Shown here: piece after piece, positions 45,942-54,829 of the stretch
Numbering within the stretch: the first letter of the stretch is position 1
Layout: each line of letters begins with the position of its first letter
Source of the DNA: an uncultured Candidatus Melainabacteria bacterium
Lineage (GTDB): Bacteria > Cyanobacteriota > Vampirovibrionia > Gastranaerophilales > Gastranaerophilaceae
Direction: 5' to 3'
DNA length: 64,000 bases
Assembly (NCBI GenBank): GCA_934726055.1
Contig: CAKVCZ010000005.1
Coordinates: forward strand, 1-64,000
Made by a program: the position numbers and the translations under genes
The notes under the pieces: model-generated
What the model was told of the DNA's origin: nothing
The model's input: the letters and a program-made list of their open reading frames with translations, nothing else
Databases searched by the model: none

Positions 45942-46818
45942 ATGAATAAAGAGATTCAGCTAGGGGGGGGGGGTAGAACTTAGTAATAACAACAGTCTTA
46001 GTTTGATAAACTCCTTCTTTAATAGATATACAAAGAAATTTATAGCATTTACTCTAGCAGAAACCTTGATAGTAATGGGAATAATCGGTGTTGTTGCGGC
46101 TTTAACAATACCAAATTTGAACAGTTCAACGGGCAATGCCGAAAAAGTAGCAAAATATAAAAAGATATATGCAGAATTAAACGAGGCTCACAATAGAGCT
46201 GTTGCGGTATATGGACCATTCGATGAGTGGTTTAATGAAGATACATGTACAACAAATTTAAGTTGTTCTGCAGCAAAAATAAGATATTTTAACAGAATAA
46301 CTGAATTTATGAAGTTGCAAAAAAATTGTGGAATAAGTAGTGGTTGTATGTCTCAAGATGCAAAATATATAAGTGGTGCTGATTGGACTTTTCGACCAGC
46401 TGCGGATTCAGCAAATTATCCGCAAGCGATATTGACCGGTGGTTGGTCATTTTATATCTATGCAATGTATAAAAATTATACATATTCATCTATATATGAT
46501 GGCTATAAATTTAGTAAGAATGTGGGAAACATAGTTGTAGATTTAGATGGATCAAACAAAGGAAAAAATACTTGGGGTATAGATATATTTAATTTTGTTG
46601 TTACCAGCGAGGGTATATTTCCAATGGGTGGAGGTACTCTTTGGACTGACAATGATTTAAAAGAGTGGTGTTTTTGTTATGGTGATTGCGGAGCATGGAT
46701 ATTGAATACAGGTAATATGGATTATATTAATACAAATCATACATCAATTTCTGATGCTGGAAAATGCAACAATAATCCAAGTATTCAGTTATCCACAACG
46801 GTTACAAGCTGTAAATAA
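45942..46818 (+). CDS. prepilin-like protein, out of frame at an 11-G tract
   Basis: The uninterrupted frame begins after a TAG at 45961 and has only a TTG start at 46003 without a ribosome-binding site. The proper start is probably the ATG at 45942, with AGAAAGGAG upstream. From it the sequence reads MNKEIQL, enters 11 G (45963-45973) and stops after four more codons. With 10 G the frame continues through 'VELSNNNSLSLINSFFNRYTKK' without a stop into the prepilin (291 residues) and aligns with the intact paralogue. The mature part has the type IV pilin-like helix 'AFTLAETLIVMGIIGVVAAL', with Ala rather than Gly before the cleavage site, and C-terminal blocks 'VDLDGSNKGKNTWGID' and 'NTGNMDYI'. 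Role in a pilus or pseudopilus is inferred. Confidence 0.8.
45963..45973 (+). repeat. homopolymeric G11 tract, candidate phase-variation switch
   Basis: Eleven consecutive G in very AT-rich DNA, eight codons into the prepilin gene. The paralogue has CTATGGGAATGTGTAGAA at the same place, which aligns in frame if the tract is 10 G long. Confidence 0.8.
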
Positions 46819-46848
46819 AATAATACAATCAAATAAAAACATAAAGCA

Positions 46849-46888
46849 AAAAAGAACCACACCTATTATCTAAAGTGTGGCTCTTTTT
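46849..46888. terminator. terminator between the prepilin and gmd genes
   Basis: A 14-bp stem (46849-46862 with 46875-46888) with one mismatch on the plus strand that becomes a G-U pair on the minus strand. It is flanked by A and T runs and can serve both convergent genes, mainly gmd. Confidence 0.75.
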
Positions 46889-46904
46889 CTATTACCACTT
46901 TTAA

Positions 46905-47993
46905 CTAAACTTCTTGAGGAACAAGAACTTGGTAGCCGTTTTCTCTTAAGGTCTTTTCTTTTTTAGCAAGTTCTAAATCTGAATCAACCATTTCGTTTAC
47001 AAGTGCTTCCAAGTCATAAGTAGGTTTCCAGCCAAGTTCGTTTCTTGCTTTTGTACTATCGCCTAAAAGTAAATCTACTTCAGCAGGTCTAAAGTAACGA
47101 GGGTCAACTTCAATTAAAGTTTTACCTGTTGCTTTATCAATACCTTTTTCATCAACACCGCTGCCTACAAATTCCAAATCTATATCCAAGCGTTTGAAAG
47201 CCATACGGCAGAAATCTCTGATTGATGTTGTTACACCTGTTGCCAAAACGTAATTATCAGGGTGGTCTTGTTGAAGAATTCTCCACATACCTTCTACGTA
47301 ATCTTTAGCATGACCCCAGTCACGTTTTGCATCTAAGTTTCCTAAGTATAATTTGTCTTGCAAGCCTACCTTTATTTTTGTTGCAGCCATTGTAATTTTA
47401 CGAGTAACGAAAGTTTCACCGCGTCTTGGTGATTCGTGATTAAACAAAATACCGTTTGATGCAAAAATGCCAAATGATTCTCTGTAATTTACACAAATCC
47501 AATATGCATACAATTTTGCAACTGCATAAGGTGAACGAGGATAGAACGGAGTCGTTTCTTTTTGAATTGGTTCTTGAATTAAACCAAACAATTCAGAAGT
47601 TGATGCTTGATAGAATTTTGTTTTCTTTTCAAGGTTATTCATTCTGATTGCTTCTAAAAGTCTTAATGTACCTAAAGCATCGCAATCTGCTGTGTATTCA
47701 GGACAATCCCAAGATACTTTTACGTGTGATTGAGCTGCTAAATTATAAATCTCATCAGGTTCTACGTCGTGTACTAATTTTGTTAGGTTTGAAGAATCTG
47801 ATAAATCTCCGTAATGTAAAATGAATTTTGAATCTTTGTTATGAATATCTTGGTACAAGTGGTCAATTCTTGAAGTATTGAAAGAAGATGCTCTTCTTTT
47901 TATCCCGTGAACTTCATATCCTTTTTCAAGTAAAAGTTCTGCTAAATAGGAACCGTCTTGACCTGTTATGCCGGTAATTAATGCCTTTTTCAT
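46905..47993 (-). CDS. gmd: GDP-mannose 4,6-dehydratase
   Basis: Converts GDP-D-mannose to GDP-4-keto-6-deoxy-D-mannose, the branch point to GDP-L-fucose and GDP-perosamine. 'ALITGITGQDGSYLAELLLEKGY', 'IYNLAAQSHVKVSW', 'STSELFG' (catalytic Thr/Ser-Glu), 'YPRSPYAVAKLYAYW' (YxxxK) and 'NHESPRRGETFVTRKI' are all diagnostic. At 362 residues it is of normal length. A GGAG site precedes the ATG. Confidence 0.97.
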   Translation of the reverse strand: MKKALITGITGQDGSYLAELLLEKGYEVHGIKRRASSFNTSRIDHLYQDIHNKDSKFILHYGDLSDSSNLTKLVHDVEPDEIYNLAAQSHVKVSWDCPEYTADCDALGTLRLLEAIRMNNLEKKTKFYQASTSELFGLIQEPIQKETTPFYPRSPYAVAKLYAYWICVNYRESFGIFASNGILFNHESPRRGETFVTRKITMAATKIKVGLQDKLYLGNLDAKRDWGHAKDYVEGMWRILQQDHPDNYVLATGVTTSIRDFCRMAFKRLDIDLEFVGSGVDEKGIDKATGKTLIEVDPRYFRPAEVDLLLGDSTKARNELGWKPTYDLEALVNEMVDSDLELAKKEKTLRENGYQVLVPQEV

Positions 47994-48091
47994 TTTTTCT
48001 CCTTTTAGACGAGTTGTTTTAATCTGTAACAGTATAATATCATGAAAACTTTTTTATGTTAATATATCGTTAAGGAGAATTGTAATATAAT

Positions 48092-48529
48092 ATGGAAAAT
48101 CTTGTTAAACAAATTGAATATAACGGTAAAATACTTGCAATAATCATTAAAAATGACTATTCAAAAGATGGTGTTGAGTTTTTTACGCCTAATGATTTTT
48201 CTCAACAATTAGCTTATATGAAGCATCCAAAAGGTAAAAGAATAGATGCTCACACTCATAATGTTGTACCGAGAGAAGTTTCTTATACAAAAGAAGTTTT
48301 AATTATTAGAAAGGGTAAATTAAGAGTAGATTTTTATGAAGATAATCAAAAATACATAGAAAGTCATATCGTAGAACAAGGGGACATAATTCTTTTAGCT
48401 TTTGGCGGACACGGTTTTGAATGTCTTGAAGAAGTTGAAATGGTGGAAGTAAAACAAGGTCCATATCTTGGAGAACAAGATAAAGTAAGATTTAAAGGTG
48501 TTGATAATAATGAGGTTAAATTAGTATAA
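48092..48529 (+). CDS. cupin-fold protein linked to a sugar aminotransferase
   Basis: A 145-residue single-domain cupin. 'IDAHTHNVVPREVSYTKEVLIIRKGKLRVDFY' is cupin motif 1 with candidate metal ligands His/His/Glu, and 'GDIILLAFGGHGFECLEE' is motif 2 with a His. It resembles small proteins found beside polysaccharide genes; whether it isomerises a sugar nucleotide is not known. Its stop overlaps the aminotransferase start (TAATG), which argues for a shared pathway. Confidence 0.7.
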   Translation: MENLVKQIEYNGKILAIIIKNDYSKDGVEFFTPNDFSQQLAYMKHPKGKRIDAHTHNVVPREVSYTKEVLIIRKGKLRVDFYEDNQKYIESHIVEQGDIILLAFGGHGFECLEEVEMVEVKQGPYLGEQDKVRFKGVDNNEVKLV

Positions 48530-49662
48530 TGACAGTGGCAGAAACAAAAAAATATATACCAGTATGCGAACCGTTTTTAAACGGAAATGAAAAAGCATAC
48601 GTTGCAGATTGTATGGAAACTGGTTGGATAAGTTCTTCCGGAAAATATGTTAAAGCGTTTGAAGAAGAATTTGCAAAGTATTGTGATTGCAATTATGGTG
48701 TATCTGTTTGCAACGGTACAGTGTCTTTGCATTTGGCACTAAAGGCATTAGGTATTGGTGAAGGTGATGAAGTTATTCTTCCTGATTTTACAATGATTGC
48801 AAGTGCATTTTCAGTTTGTTATACCGGAGCAAAACCTGTTTTTGTTGATGCAGACAAAGATACTTGGAATATTGATGTAACAAAAATTGAAGAAAAAATT
48901 ACAGATAGAACAAAAGCTATCATGCCTGTTCATATATTTGGTAATCCTTGTAATATGAAAGAAATTGAAAGAATTGCTAAAAAACATAATTTATATATAA
49001 TTGAGGATGCGGCAGAAGCTCATGGTGCAACTTATGACGGCAAAAAAGTTGGAAGTTTTTCTGATATAGCGTCATTTTCATTCTTCGCCAATAAAAACTT
49101 AACAACAGGTGAAGGTGGTATGGTTGTTATGAAAGATGAAAAATATTATGACCAATGCCGTTACTTAAAGAATATGAGTTTTCCAATAAATGCTCCTCGT
49201 ATTTATGAACATAATGACATAGGTTTTAACTATCGTATGAGTAATCTTCATGCAGCAATTGGCTTGGCTCAAGTGGAAAAAGCAGATGATTACAAACAAA
49301 TGCGTATTAAAAATCACAATTTATACAAAAAATATCTTCAAGATGTTGATGGAATTATTTTCCAAAAAGATGAAGAAAATGCGGTTAATGTTTGTTGGAT
49401 GAATACAATTGTTCTGGAACCTGAAATTTACGGGCATACAAAAGAAGAATTAATCGCTCATTTAAAAGAAAATGGTGTTGATACAAGATTGTTATTTACA
49501 GGCATGCACAAACAAAAATGCTTGCTTGATTTTGGCTGCGACGGAAGTTGCGAGTATCCCGTTACGGATAATTTGACCAAAAACGGTTTTTATCTTCCAT
49601 CTGCAAGCAGTTTATCAGAAGATGACATTAAATATATTTGCAATCTAATAAAAAACTATTAA
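48529..49662 (+). CDS. DegT/DnrJ/EryC1/StrS sugar aminotransferase, perosamine-synthase-like
   Basis: A 377-residue PLP enzyme. 'NGTVSLHLALKALGIGEGDEVILPDFT' is the PLP phosphate region, 'IIEDAAEAHGATYDGKKVGSFSDIASFSFFANKNLTTGEGG' contains the Asp that contacts the pyridine nitrogen and the Schiff-base Lys in FFANK, and 'YRMSNLHAAIGLAQ' is conserved. Such enzymes transaminate a 4-keto (or 3-keto) sugar nucleotide. Given gmd next door, GDP-4-keto-6-deoxymannose to GDP-perosamine is the most economical proposal, but other keto sugars are possible. Confidence 0.85.
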   Translation: MTVAETKKYIPVCEPFLNGNEKAYVADCMETGWISSSGKYVKAFEEEFAKYCDCNYGVSVCNGTVSLHLALKALGIGEGDEVILPDFTMIASAFSVCYTGAKPVFVDADKDTWNIDVTKIEEKITDRTKAIMPVHIFGNPCNMKEIERIAKKHNLYIIEDAAEAHGATYDGKKVGSFSDIASFSFFANKNLTTGEGGMVVMKDEKYYDQCRYLKNMSFPINAPRIYEHNDIGFNYRMSNLHAAIGLAQVEKADDYKQMRIKNHNLYKKYLQDVDGIIFQKDEENAVNVCWMNTIVLEPEIYGHTKEELIAHLKENGVDTRLLFTGMHKQKCLLDFGCDGSCEYPVTDNLTKNGFYLPSASSLSEDDIKYICNLIKNY

Positions 49663-50810
49663 TTTTGATGTGTCAGTTTTTTTGCAAATTCACAGAATGG
49701 TTGAATTTTTGTGTTGAAATCAAACTCTTCCATATAGCATCTGTGTGAATTATTGCTGTAATATTCATAGTTTGAATTAATCTTGTCAATAGCATTTTGC
49801 CATTCTTGAACGTTATTAATATCTTCAATGATTACTCCGCAATCATATTTTTCGATAATATCTGAAAAACCGTCAAGCCGATTAACAATTACAGGTTTTT
49901 TGTACTTCAAATAGAATGTTAGTTTACCTGAGGCGTGTCCAATAAAATCATATTTTTCACTTGGAGCTTGATACATTGCTATACCAATATGAATTGGTTC
50001 ATAAACATACGCAATATCCGCAAAATCATAAACTTTTCCTGATAAAAACAAATTATGATTTTCGTTCGCTTCAATAACTTCTTGAACGTATGAATTGTTT
50101 TTGTTAATTTTACCCCTATCGTGATAAATTAAAACTGCATTGTCAATTTTGCTGAAGGCTTTTGAAATTTCTTTGGAAAAAACAAAATCACTAATCATAC
50201 CTATACTTGCACAAATTGTTTTATCTTGCGGTAAATTGTCAAATTGTTGAACCATATTTTCTAAGTCCAAATGTTTTTTGTCATTTGTTGTTGAAACATT
50301 TGGTGCAGAGAATATTTCTTGTTTAGCGGAATTATTTTCATCTCCGTAAGTTTTAAGTAATGTTTTAAGTCTTTGGTCATCTTGAATAAGAATTGCTTTT
50401 GAATTTCTGAACGCTTGTTTTTGCTTTTTGCTGTATTTTTTATCTGTAAATAGTTCCAAAGATAAGAACACAAAAGGAATGTTGAACCATTTTCTTATTC
50501 TGTCAACGTATGTAAGCGGTCTATCATCAATACAGATAAACATATCGTTTTTTGTGGTTTTGTTTTTTATTAAATATTTTAAGACTCCGATAAAAAATCT
50601 TAATCTACCAATTTTTCTGTTAAACATAAAATAATCGTTCATATAAACAGCCTTAACATTATTTTCTTCAAATTGAAATCTGTCGAAGCTGGTATCTTTA
50701 GTGAATACAACAACATTATCAAATACTTTACCCATAGCTTGGGCTATGCTTATTGTTGTCGGTGATACTGATAGATGTCCGTCGTAAAAATATATATAAC
50801 AATTACTCAT
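49659..50810 (-). CDS. glycosyltransferase, GT-B fold
   Basis: A protein of about 383 residues with two Rossmann-like halves. N-terminal: 'CYIYFYDGHLSVSPTTISIAQAMGKVFDNVVVFTKDT'. C-terminal: 'HIGIAMYQAPSEKYDFIGHASGKLTFYLKYKKPVIVNRLDGFSDIIEKYDCGVIIEDINN', a nucleotide-sugar-binding region of the GT1/GT4 type. I chose the ATG at 50810 because an AAAGGAA site lies seven bases before it. An upstream ATG at 50840 lies inside the preceding gene. It is the second gene of a two-gene operon with the fucosyltransferase. It converges with the aminotransferase gene, overlapping it by four bases. Confidence 0.78.
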   Translation of the reverse strand: MSNCYIYFYDGHLSVSPTTISIAQAMGKVFDNVVVFTKDTSFDRFQFEENNVKAVYMNDYFMFNRKIGRLRFFIGVLKYLIKNKTTKNDMFICIDDRPLTYVDRIRKWFNIPFVFLSLELFTDKKYSKKQKQAFRNSKAILIQDDQRLKTLLKTYGDENNSAKQEIFSAPNVSTTNDKKHLDLENMVQQFDNLPQDKTICASIGMISDFVFSKEISKAFSKIDNAVLIYHDRGKINKNNSYVQEVIEANENHNLFLSGKVYDFADIAYVYEPIHIGIAMYQAPSEKYDFIGHASGKLTFYLKYKKPVIVNRLDGFSDIIEKYDCGVIIEDINNVQEWQNAIDKINSNYEYYSNNSHRCYMEEFDFNTKIQPFCEFAKKLTHQN

Positions 50811-50829
50811 TTTATTTTCCTTTATTTTT

Positions 50830-51705
50830 TTAGTTTTCAATTCTTATCCATGAAGTTGGAATAATATCAAAATCGTTGTCTAAAACTTTCATCCAAATTT
50901 TAGGTGCAACTACGATTTTTTCAGGGTTATTGTTCAACCAAGCGCCCCACCAAGAGAAAGAACTGTTTGCAATTACATTATGCTTACAGTTTTTCATCAA
51001 TTCCAAATCAAAATATCCGGTTTTACCCGTATTTACATCAACATAAACTGTATCAAAATCAAATTTTACGTTTTCCCTAACCCAATTTATATCATCAGAG
51101 AATATAAATAGTGTAGGTTTTTTATCTAACTTTTCAGCAATTAAATTTGTAGCATTTTTATAGTATTCAACAGAACAGCTACCATATTTATCTGCGACAC
51201 GTTTTTTTGTGTAATCTCCGCGTCTAAAGTGGACAGAAATTGATTCTGTGCTTTTAATTTTATCTAAAATTTCTTTGTTTTCTTGATTTAGCGGAATTGC
51301 TAATTCAAAATCTTTTAGCAGTTGTTCTCTTAAATCTACAAAATATTTTTCTGTTTGGAAAAATCCCTTAAAATAAACAGGTGCTTTATTGTCTAATAAA
51401 TCCGGTTGAAACTGACAAAAGTTATTTTCTTCAAGTGTCGGAATATTGAATTTTAGCTTTGTAACTTTGTTTCTCAAACTTCTGATTAAAACAACTTTGC
51501 GTAAAAACTTATTCCATAGAGGTTTTCTAACAAGTTTAATTTCATCTTTTAGTTTAAAACAATCCAATTTTAAAGTTTCTTCGCTGTCGTCAAATTGTGG
51601 AGTTATACCCTGTTTATTTTCATAGGCTTTGCCAAATGCCCACTGAAACATTTGATTTGCCATTCTTCCACAAAAATTTATAATTACTTGATTATCTTTT
51701 TTCAT
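50830..51705 (-). CDS. alpha-1,2-fucosyltransferase family GT11
   Basis: A 291-residue GDP-fucose-dependent enzyme. The GT11 donor-binding motif 'SVHFRRGDYTKK' (HxRRGDY, about residue 165) is perfect. The N-terminal 'GRMANQMFQWAFGKAY' (G-x-GNQ-like) and the C-terminal 'NCKHNVIANSSFSWWGAWLNNNP' are also characteristic. The first motif has Met-Ala where GLGNQ is usual. GDP-fucose would come from gmd and fcl in the same cluster. A host-like fucosylated surface glycan is a possible product. Confidence 0.92.
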   Translation of the reverse strand: MKKDNQVIINFCGRMANQMFQWAFGKAYENKQGITPQFDDSEETLKLDCFKLKDEIKLVRKPLWNKFLRKVVLIRSLRNKVTKLKFNIPTLEENNFCQFQPDLLDNKAPVYFKGFFQTEKYFVDLREQLLKDFELAIPLNQENKEILDKIKSTESISVHFRRGDYTKKRVADKYGSCSVEYYKNATNLIAEKLDKKPTLFIFSDDINWVRENVKFDFDTVYVDVNTGKTGYFDLELMKNCKHNVIANSSFSWWGAWLNNNPEKIVVAPKIWMKVLDNDFDIIPTSWIRIEN

Positions 51706-51789
51706 ATTTACCTAATTTGTTATACATAATAATCATATATAAAAGGTTTATACATTGTCAATGATAAGGTTATGTTTTATTTGTTTTTA

Positions 51790-51798
51790 TGTTATAAT
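51790..51798 (+). promoter_or_regulatory. extended -10 promoter of the GT9-GT2-GT2 operon
   Basis: TGTTATAAT matches the extended -10 pattern TGnTATAAT, 52 bases before the GT9 start. The -35 region is weak (TTATGT). Confidence 0.45.
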
Positions 51799-51849
51799 TT
51801 CTTTGACGTAAAAGATTTATGTCTTTTGTAGTGTAGTAAAAGGTTTGGT

Positions 51850-52908
51850 ATGGACTTAGATATTTCTAAGAAAAAGGTTTTGATAATACGTCTTTCTTCG
51901 ATGGGAGATGTGATTTTTAATATTCCGCTTGCAAATAAACTAAAAGAGAATGGTTATGAAGTATCATGGCTTGTTGGCGAAAAGGGATTGCAGGTAGTTG
52001 AAAATAATTCTTGCGTAGATAAAGTCTTTTTTGTACCTGTTGAAAAGTGGAAAAAATCAAAAAATATATTTAAAAATCTGACAGAATACCTTGCTATAAT
52101 TAAAAAACTTCGCTCTGAAAAATTTGATATAGCTCTTGATACACAAATGCTGATGAAAAGTATTCCATTTACAATGTTTTGCGGAGCAAAAAGAAGAATT
52201 ATTTCAAAGAGTGCACGAGAAATTTCTTTAATTGGTGCAAATGAATTTATTCCAAAAATATTTGATAAATTTAATATTCCTGTTGTAAAGGCATATTTAA
52301 AATATGCGGAGTGTCTTGGATTAGATATTTCGAAATTTGATGTAACGCTACCTCCATCAACTGATGAAGATAAAAATTTTGTTGCTGAGTTGTTAAAAAA
52401 TACAGATAAATCTAAAAAAACAATTGTTATAGCTCCTGCTACGACTTGGGTTGCAAAACATTGGAATAAAGAAAATTGGAAAAGTTTAATCAAAAAGCTT
52501 GAAGGTGGGTATAATTTAGTTTTCAGCGGCGGAAAAAATGATATTAAATTAATAGAGGATATTAGAAATAATAAAGGTTTAAACCTTGCAGGTAAGACCA
52601 ATTTGGCTCAGCTGATAGAACTTTTAAGAAATTCGGATTTACTAATATCTTTAGACAGTGGAACAACACATCTTGGCTGGGCAACGCAAGTTCCAAAAGT
52701 TATTTCTATCTTTTGCTGTACTCCAATTGGTTTATATGGTCCGATTGGAGATGAAAAAAAATATGTTTCCCTAAGCGGAAAATTGAATTGTCAACCTTGT
52801 CATCACAGAAAATGTAAGTTAAAAGGAAGTTTGAAGAATAGTTGTACAAATTCGCCATCATCAGATGAAGTTTTTGAATATGTGCAAAAATTTATGGAGA
52901 ATGAATAA
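51850..52908 (+). CDS. glycosyltransferase family 9 (heptosyltransferase-like)
   Basis: A 352-residue GT-B enzyme like the ADP-heptose:LPS heptosyltransferases. The N-terminal 'LIIRLSSMGDVIFNIPLANKLKENGYEVSWLV' contains the acceptor-side catalytic Asp (about 19). The C-terminal 'LNLAGKTNLAQLIELLRNSDLLISLDSGTTHLGWA' holds the donor site. 'CTPIGLYGPIG' and a cysteine-rich 'CQPCHHRKCKLKGS' close to the C-terminus follow. It indicates LPS-core-like surface glycan synthesis and hence an outer membrane. First gene of a three-gene operon. Confidence 0.9.
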   Translation: MDLDISKKKVLIIRLSSMGDVIFNIPLANKLKENGYEVSWLVGEKGLQVVENNSCVDKVFFVPVEKWKKSKNIFKNLTEYLAIIKKLRSEKFDIALDTQMLMKSIPFTMFCGAKRRIISKSAREISLIGANEFIPKIFDKFNIPVVKAYLKYAECLGLDISKFDVTLPPSTDEDKNFVAELLKNTDKSKKTIVIAPATTWVAKHWNKENWKSLIKKLEGGYNLVFSGGKNDIKLIEDIRNNKGLNLAGKTNLAQLIELLRNSDLLISLDSGTTHLGWATQVPKVISIFCCTPIGLYGPIGDEKKYVSLSGKLNCQPCHHRKCKLKGSLKNSCTNSPSSDEVFEYVQKFMENE

Positions 52909-52913
52909 TTTAT

Positions 52914-53792
52914 ATGCTAAAAATTTCAATTGTAGTACCTGTTTATAATTCTGAAAAGACTTTAAGAAGTTGTATAGAGAGTCTTTTGAATCAAACATTG
53001 AAAGATATCGAAGTTATTTTGGTAAATGACGGTTCAACTGATGAATCATTATTTATTTGTCAGGAATATGCTCAAAAAGACAGAAGAATAAAACTTGTTT
53101 CAAAAGAGCATGGTGGTTGTGCCTCAGCTAAAAATTGCGGTTTAACTTTTGTTAATTCGGATTATGTTGGTTTTGTAAGCGGTTACGATAGAGTTGATGT
53201 GGATTTTTATGAAAAGCTTTATAATTCCATAATTAGGGAAAAATGCGATATAGCAGTTGCTTCAGTTGTAAGGCAACGTCAGTTGTTAAAAAATTATAAT
53301 GAAATTTATAAAGAAGAAATTATTGTTGAATCTTTGAAAGACAAATTGAAGCAATCAAATGTTTTGAAAAATTGTAATATCTGTAACAAGTTATATAAAA
53401 CAGAATTGGTTAAGAAAAATGTTTTCAATGAAAATTCAATATACGAGAATATGTCTTGGCTGCCGGAAATTATAAAACATTCGGGGAAAATGGTATTTGT
53501 TTCAAATACGTCTTATCATGATAACAGATTAGAAGAAAATAAATTTAAGAATCTAAAATATCAAACAGAATATTATAATGCACAAAAAGATTTAGTTAAA
53601 TTTTTTGATGATAACGAAGTGAAATTGACAGAGCAAGAAAAGACGGTAACAAGTAAAACGATATCATTATTTAATAAGTTTACATTATTGAAAGTTAATG
53701 AACTAAACTATACAAAATTTTACTATTTATTTGGTTTTATTTTGTTATTTAGAGTAGTTAAATATCCTGAAATCGAGGTATATCATGGCTAA
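52914..53792 (+). CDS. GT2-family glycosyltransferase with a degenerate DxD motif
   Basis: A 292-residue GT-A protein. 'ISIVVPVYNSEKTLRSCIESLLNQTLKDIEVILVNDGSTDES' is the standard GT2 N-terminus. At the metal/nucleotide-binding motif, where the next gene has L-D89-S-D91-D92, this one has V-S89-G-Y91-D92, so two of the aspartates are lost. The rest of the fold is kept, including 'GGCASAKNCGLTF'. It may be inactive, or metal-independent, or act as a partner of its paralogue. It overlaps that gene by eight bases. Confidence 0.82.
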   Translation: MLKISIVVPVYNSEKTLRSCIESLLNQTLKDIEVILVNDGSTDESLFICQEYAQKDRRIKLVSKEHGGCASAKNCGLTFVNSDYVGFVSGYDRVDVDFYEKLYNSIIREKCDIAVASVVRQRQLLKNYNEIYKEEIIVESLKDKLKQSNVLKNCNICNKLYKTELVKKNVFNENSIYENMSWLPEIIKHSGKMVFVSNTSYHDNRLEENKFKNLKYQTEYYNAQKDLVKFFDDNEVKLTEQEKTVTSKTISLFNKFTLLKVNELNYTKFYYLFGFILLFRVVKYPEIEVYHG

Positions 53793-54645
53793 AGTAAGTA
53801 TAATTATTCCTGTGTATAATGTTGAACAGTATTTGGAAAGATGTTTAGAAACAGTTATAAATCAAACGTTGAAAGATATTGAAATTATATTGGTAAACGA
53901 TGGTTCAACAGATAATTCTGTTGATATTTGCAACAGATACGCACAAAAAGATAGTCGTATAAAAGTGGTTACAAGAAAAAATGGAGGATTGTCTGCTGCT
54001 AGAAATACAGGTTTAGAACATGTTAGCGGAGAATATATAGGTTTTTTAGATAGTGATGATTGGGTAGATAAAGATTTTTATGAAAAACTTTATAATGCGG
54101 CAATAGAAAATGATTGTGATATCGCTTTTGGAGATATCATAAGAAAAGGTGAACATAAACATAAAATTCGTTTAAAAATACCTGAAATTACAGTTGCAGA
54201 AGATATATATGATAAAATGCAGCTTGCTCAAAACCTAAAAAATCCCGGAGTTTGGAATAAAATTTATCGTAAACACCTTTTTGATAATGGTCTAAGGTTT
54301 GAAGAGGGTGTATATTACGAAGATAGAGAATTTTCAATTCAAATAATAAATGAATGCAAAAAAATAGTTGCAGTTCCAAATATTTACTATTACTATTTTG
54401 TAAATCCAACATCAATAGTAAAGAGCCGCCATACTTGGAAAAAGACTCATGATAAATGTGTAACAAGAATAAAAATGATAAATTATGCAACCAGACATGG
54501 CTTAAAACTTCCTCAAAATTCAGTTGATGGCATAAATTTCAAAATTGAATTACCGCTTTTTACTTTATTTGTAATAAAAGATACTCAATTTGAAAGAAAA
54601 TATTATTTGTTTGGTTCAATTTTGGTTTACAAAAGAAAACGCTAA
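53785..54645 (+). CDS. GT2-family glycosyltransferase
   Basis: A 286-residue GT-A enzyme with intact motifs: 'VSIIIPVYNVEQYLERCLETVINQTLKDIEIILVNDGSTDNS', 'GGLSAARNTGLE' and DxD in 'FLDSDDWVD' (Asp89, Asp91). The C-terminal part has 'EGVYYEDREFSIQI', where the acidic pair is the likely catalytic base. The first ~100 residues are about half identical to the preceding gene, so the pair is a tandem duplication. The donor sugar is not predictable. Last gene of the operon. Confidence 0.9.
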   Translation: MAKVSIIIPVYNVEQYLERCLETVINQTLKDIEIILVNDGSTDNSVDICNRYAQKDSRIKVVTRKNGGLSAARNTGLEHVSGEYIGFLDSDDWVDKDFYEKLYNAAIENDCDIAFGDIIRKGEHKHKIRLKIPEITVAEDIYDKMQLAQNLKNPGVWNKIYRKHLFDNGLRFEEGVYYEDREFSIQIINECKKIVAVPNIYYYYFVNPTSIVKSRHTWKKTHDKCVTRIKMINYATRHGLKLPQNSVDGINFKIELPLFTLFVIKDTQFERKYYLFGSILVYKRKR

Positions 54646-54768
54646 ATTAATCAAAGATTTTGAAAAACAAAGTCAAAACATATCCACCTCGATATATTTT
54701 TGTAACATTACGAAACAATTTGTAAAATTTTGATATATATTTTTTTGATTTTGTGATATAAATGAAAT

Positions 54769-54801
54769 CAGGGAGAGAATTGTTATGACACAATTACCCT
54801 G
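54769..54801 (+). promoter_or_regulatory. hairpin with a five-codon ORF in the GH57 leader
   Basis: CAGGG/CCCTG and AATTGT/ACAATT form a two-part stem around TATGAC. Inside it, GGGAGAG followed seven bases later by ATG opens MTQLP-stop (54784-54801). The GH57 start lies 28 bases downstream. Possible translation or attenuation control; not proven. Confidence 0.35.
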
Positions 54802-54829
54802 ATAATACCTAAAAATAAAGGAGACATTT

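Noticed and set aside
45961..45973. Programmed ribosomal frameshifting at the G tract
   Set aside because: Slippage on GGG GGG is possible in principle, but no downstream stimulatory structure is evident and replication slippage explains a long poly-G run better.
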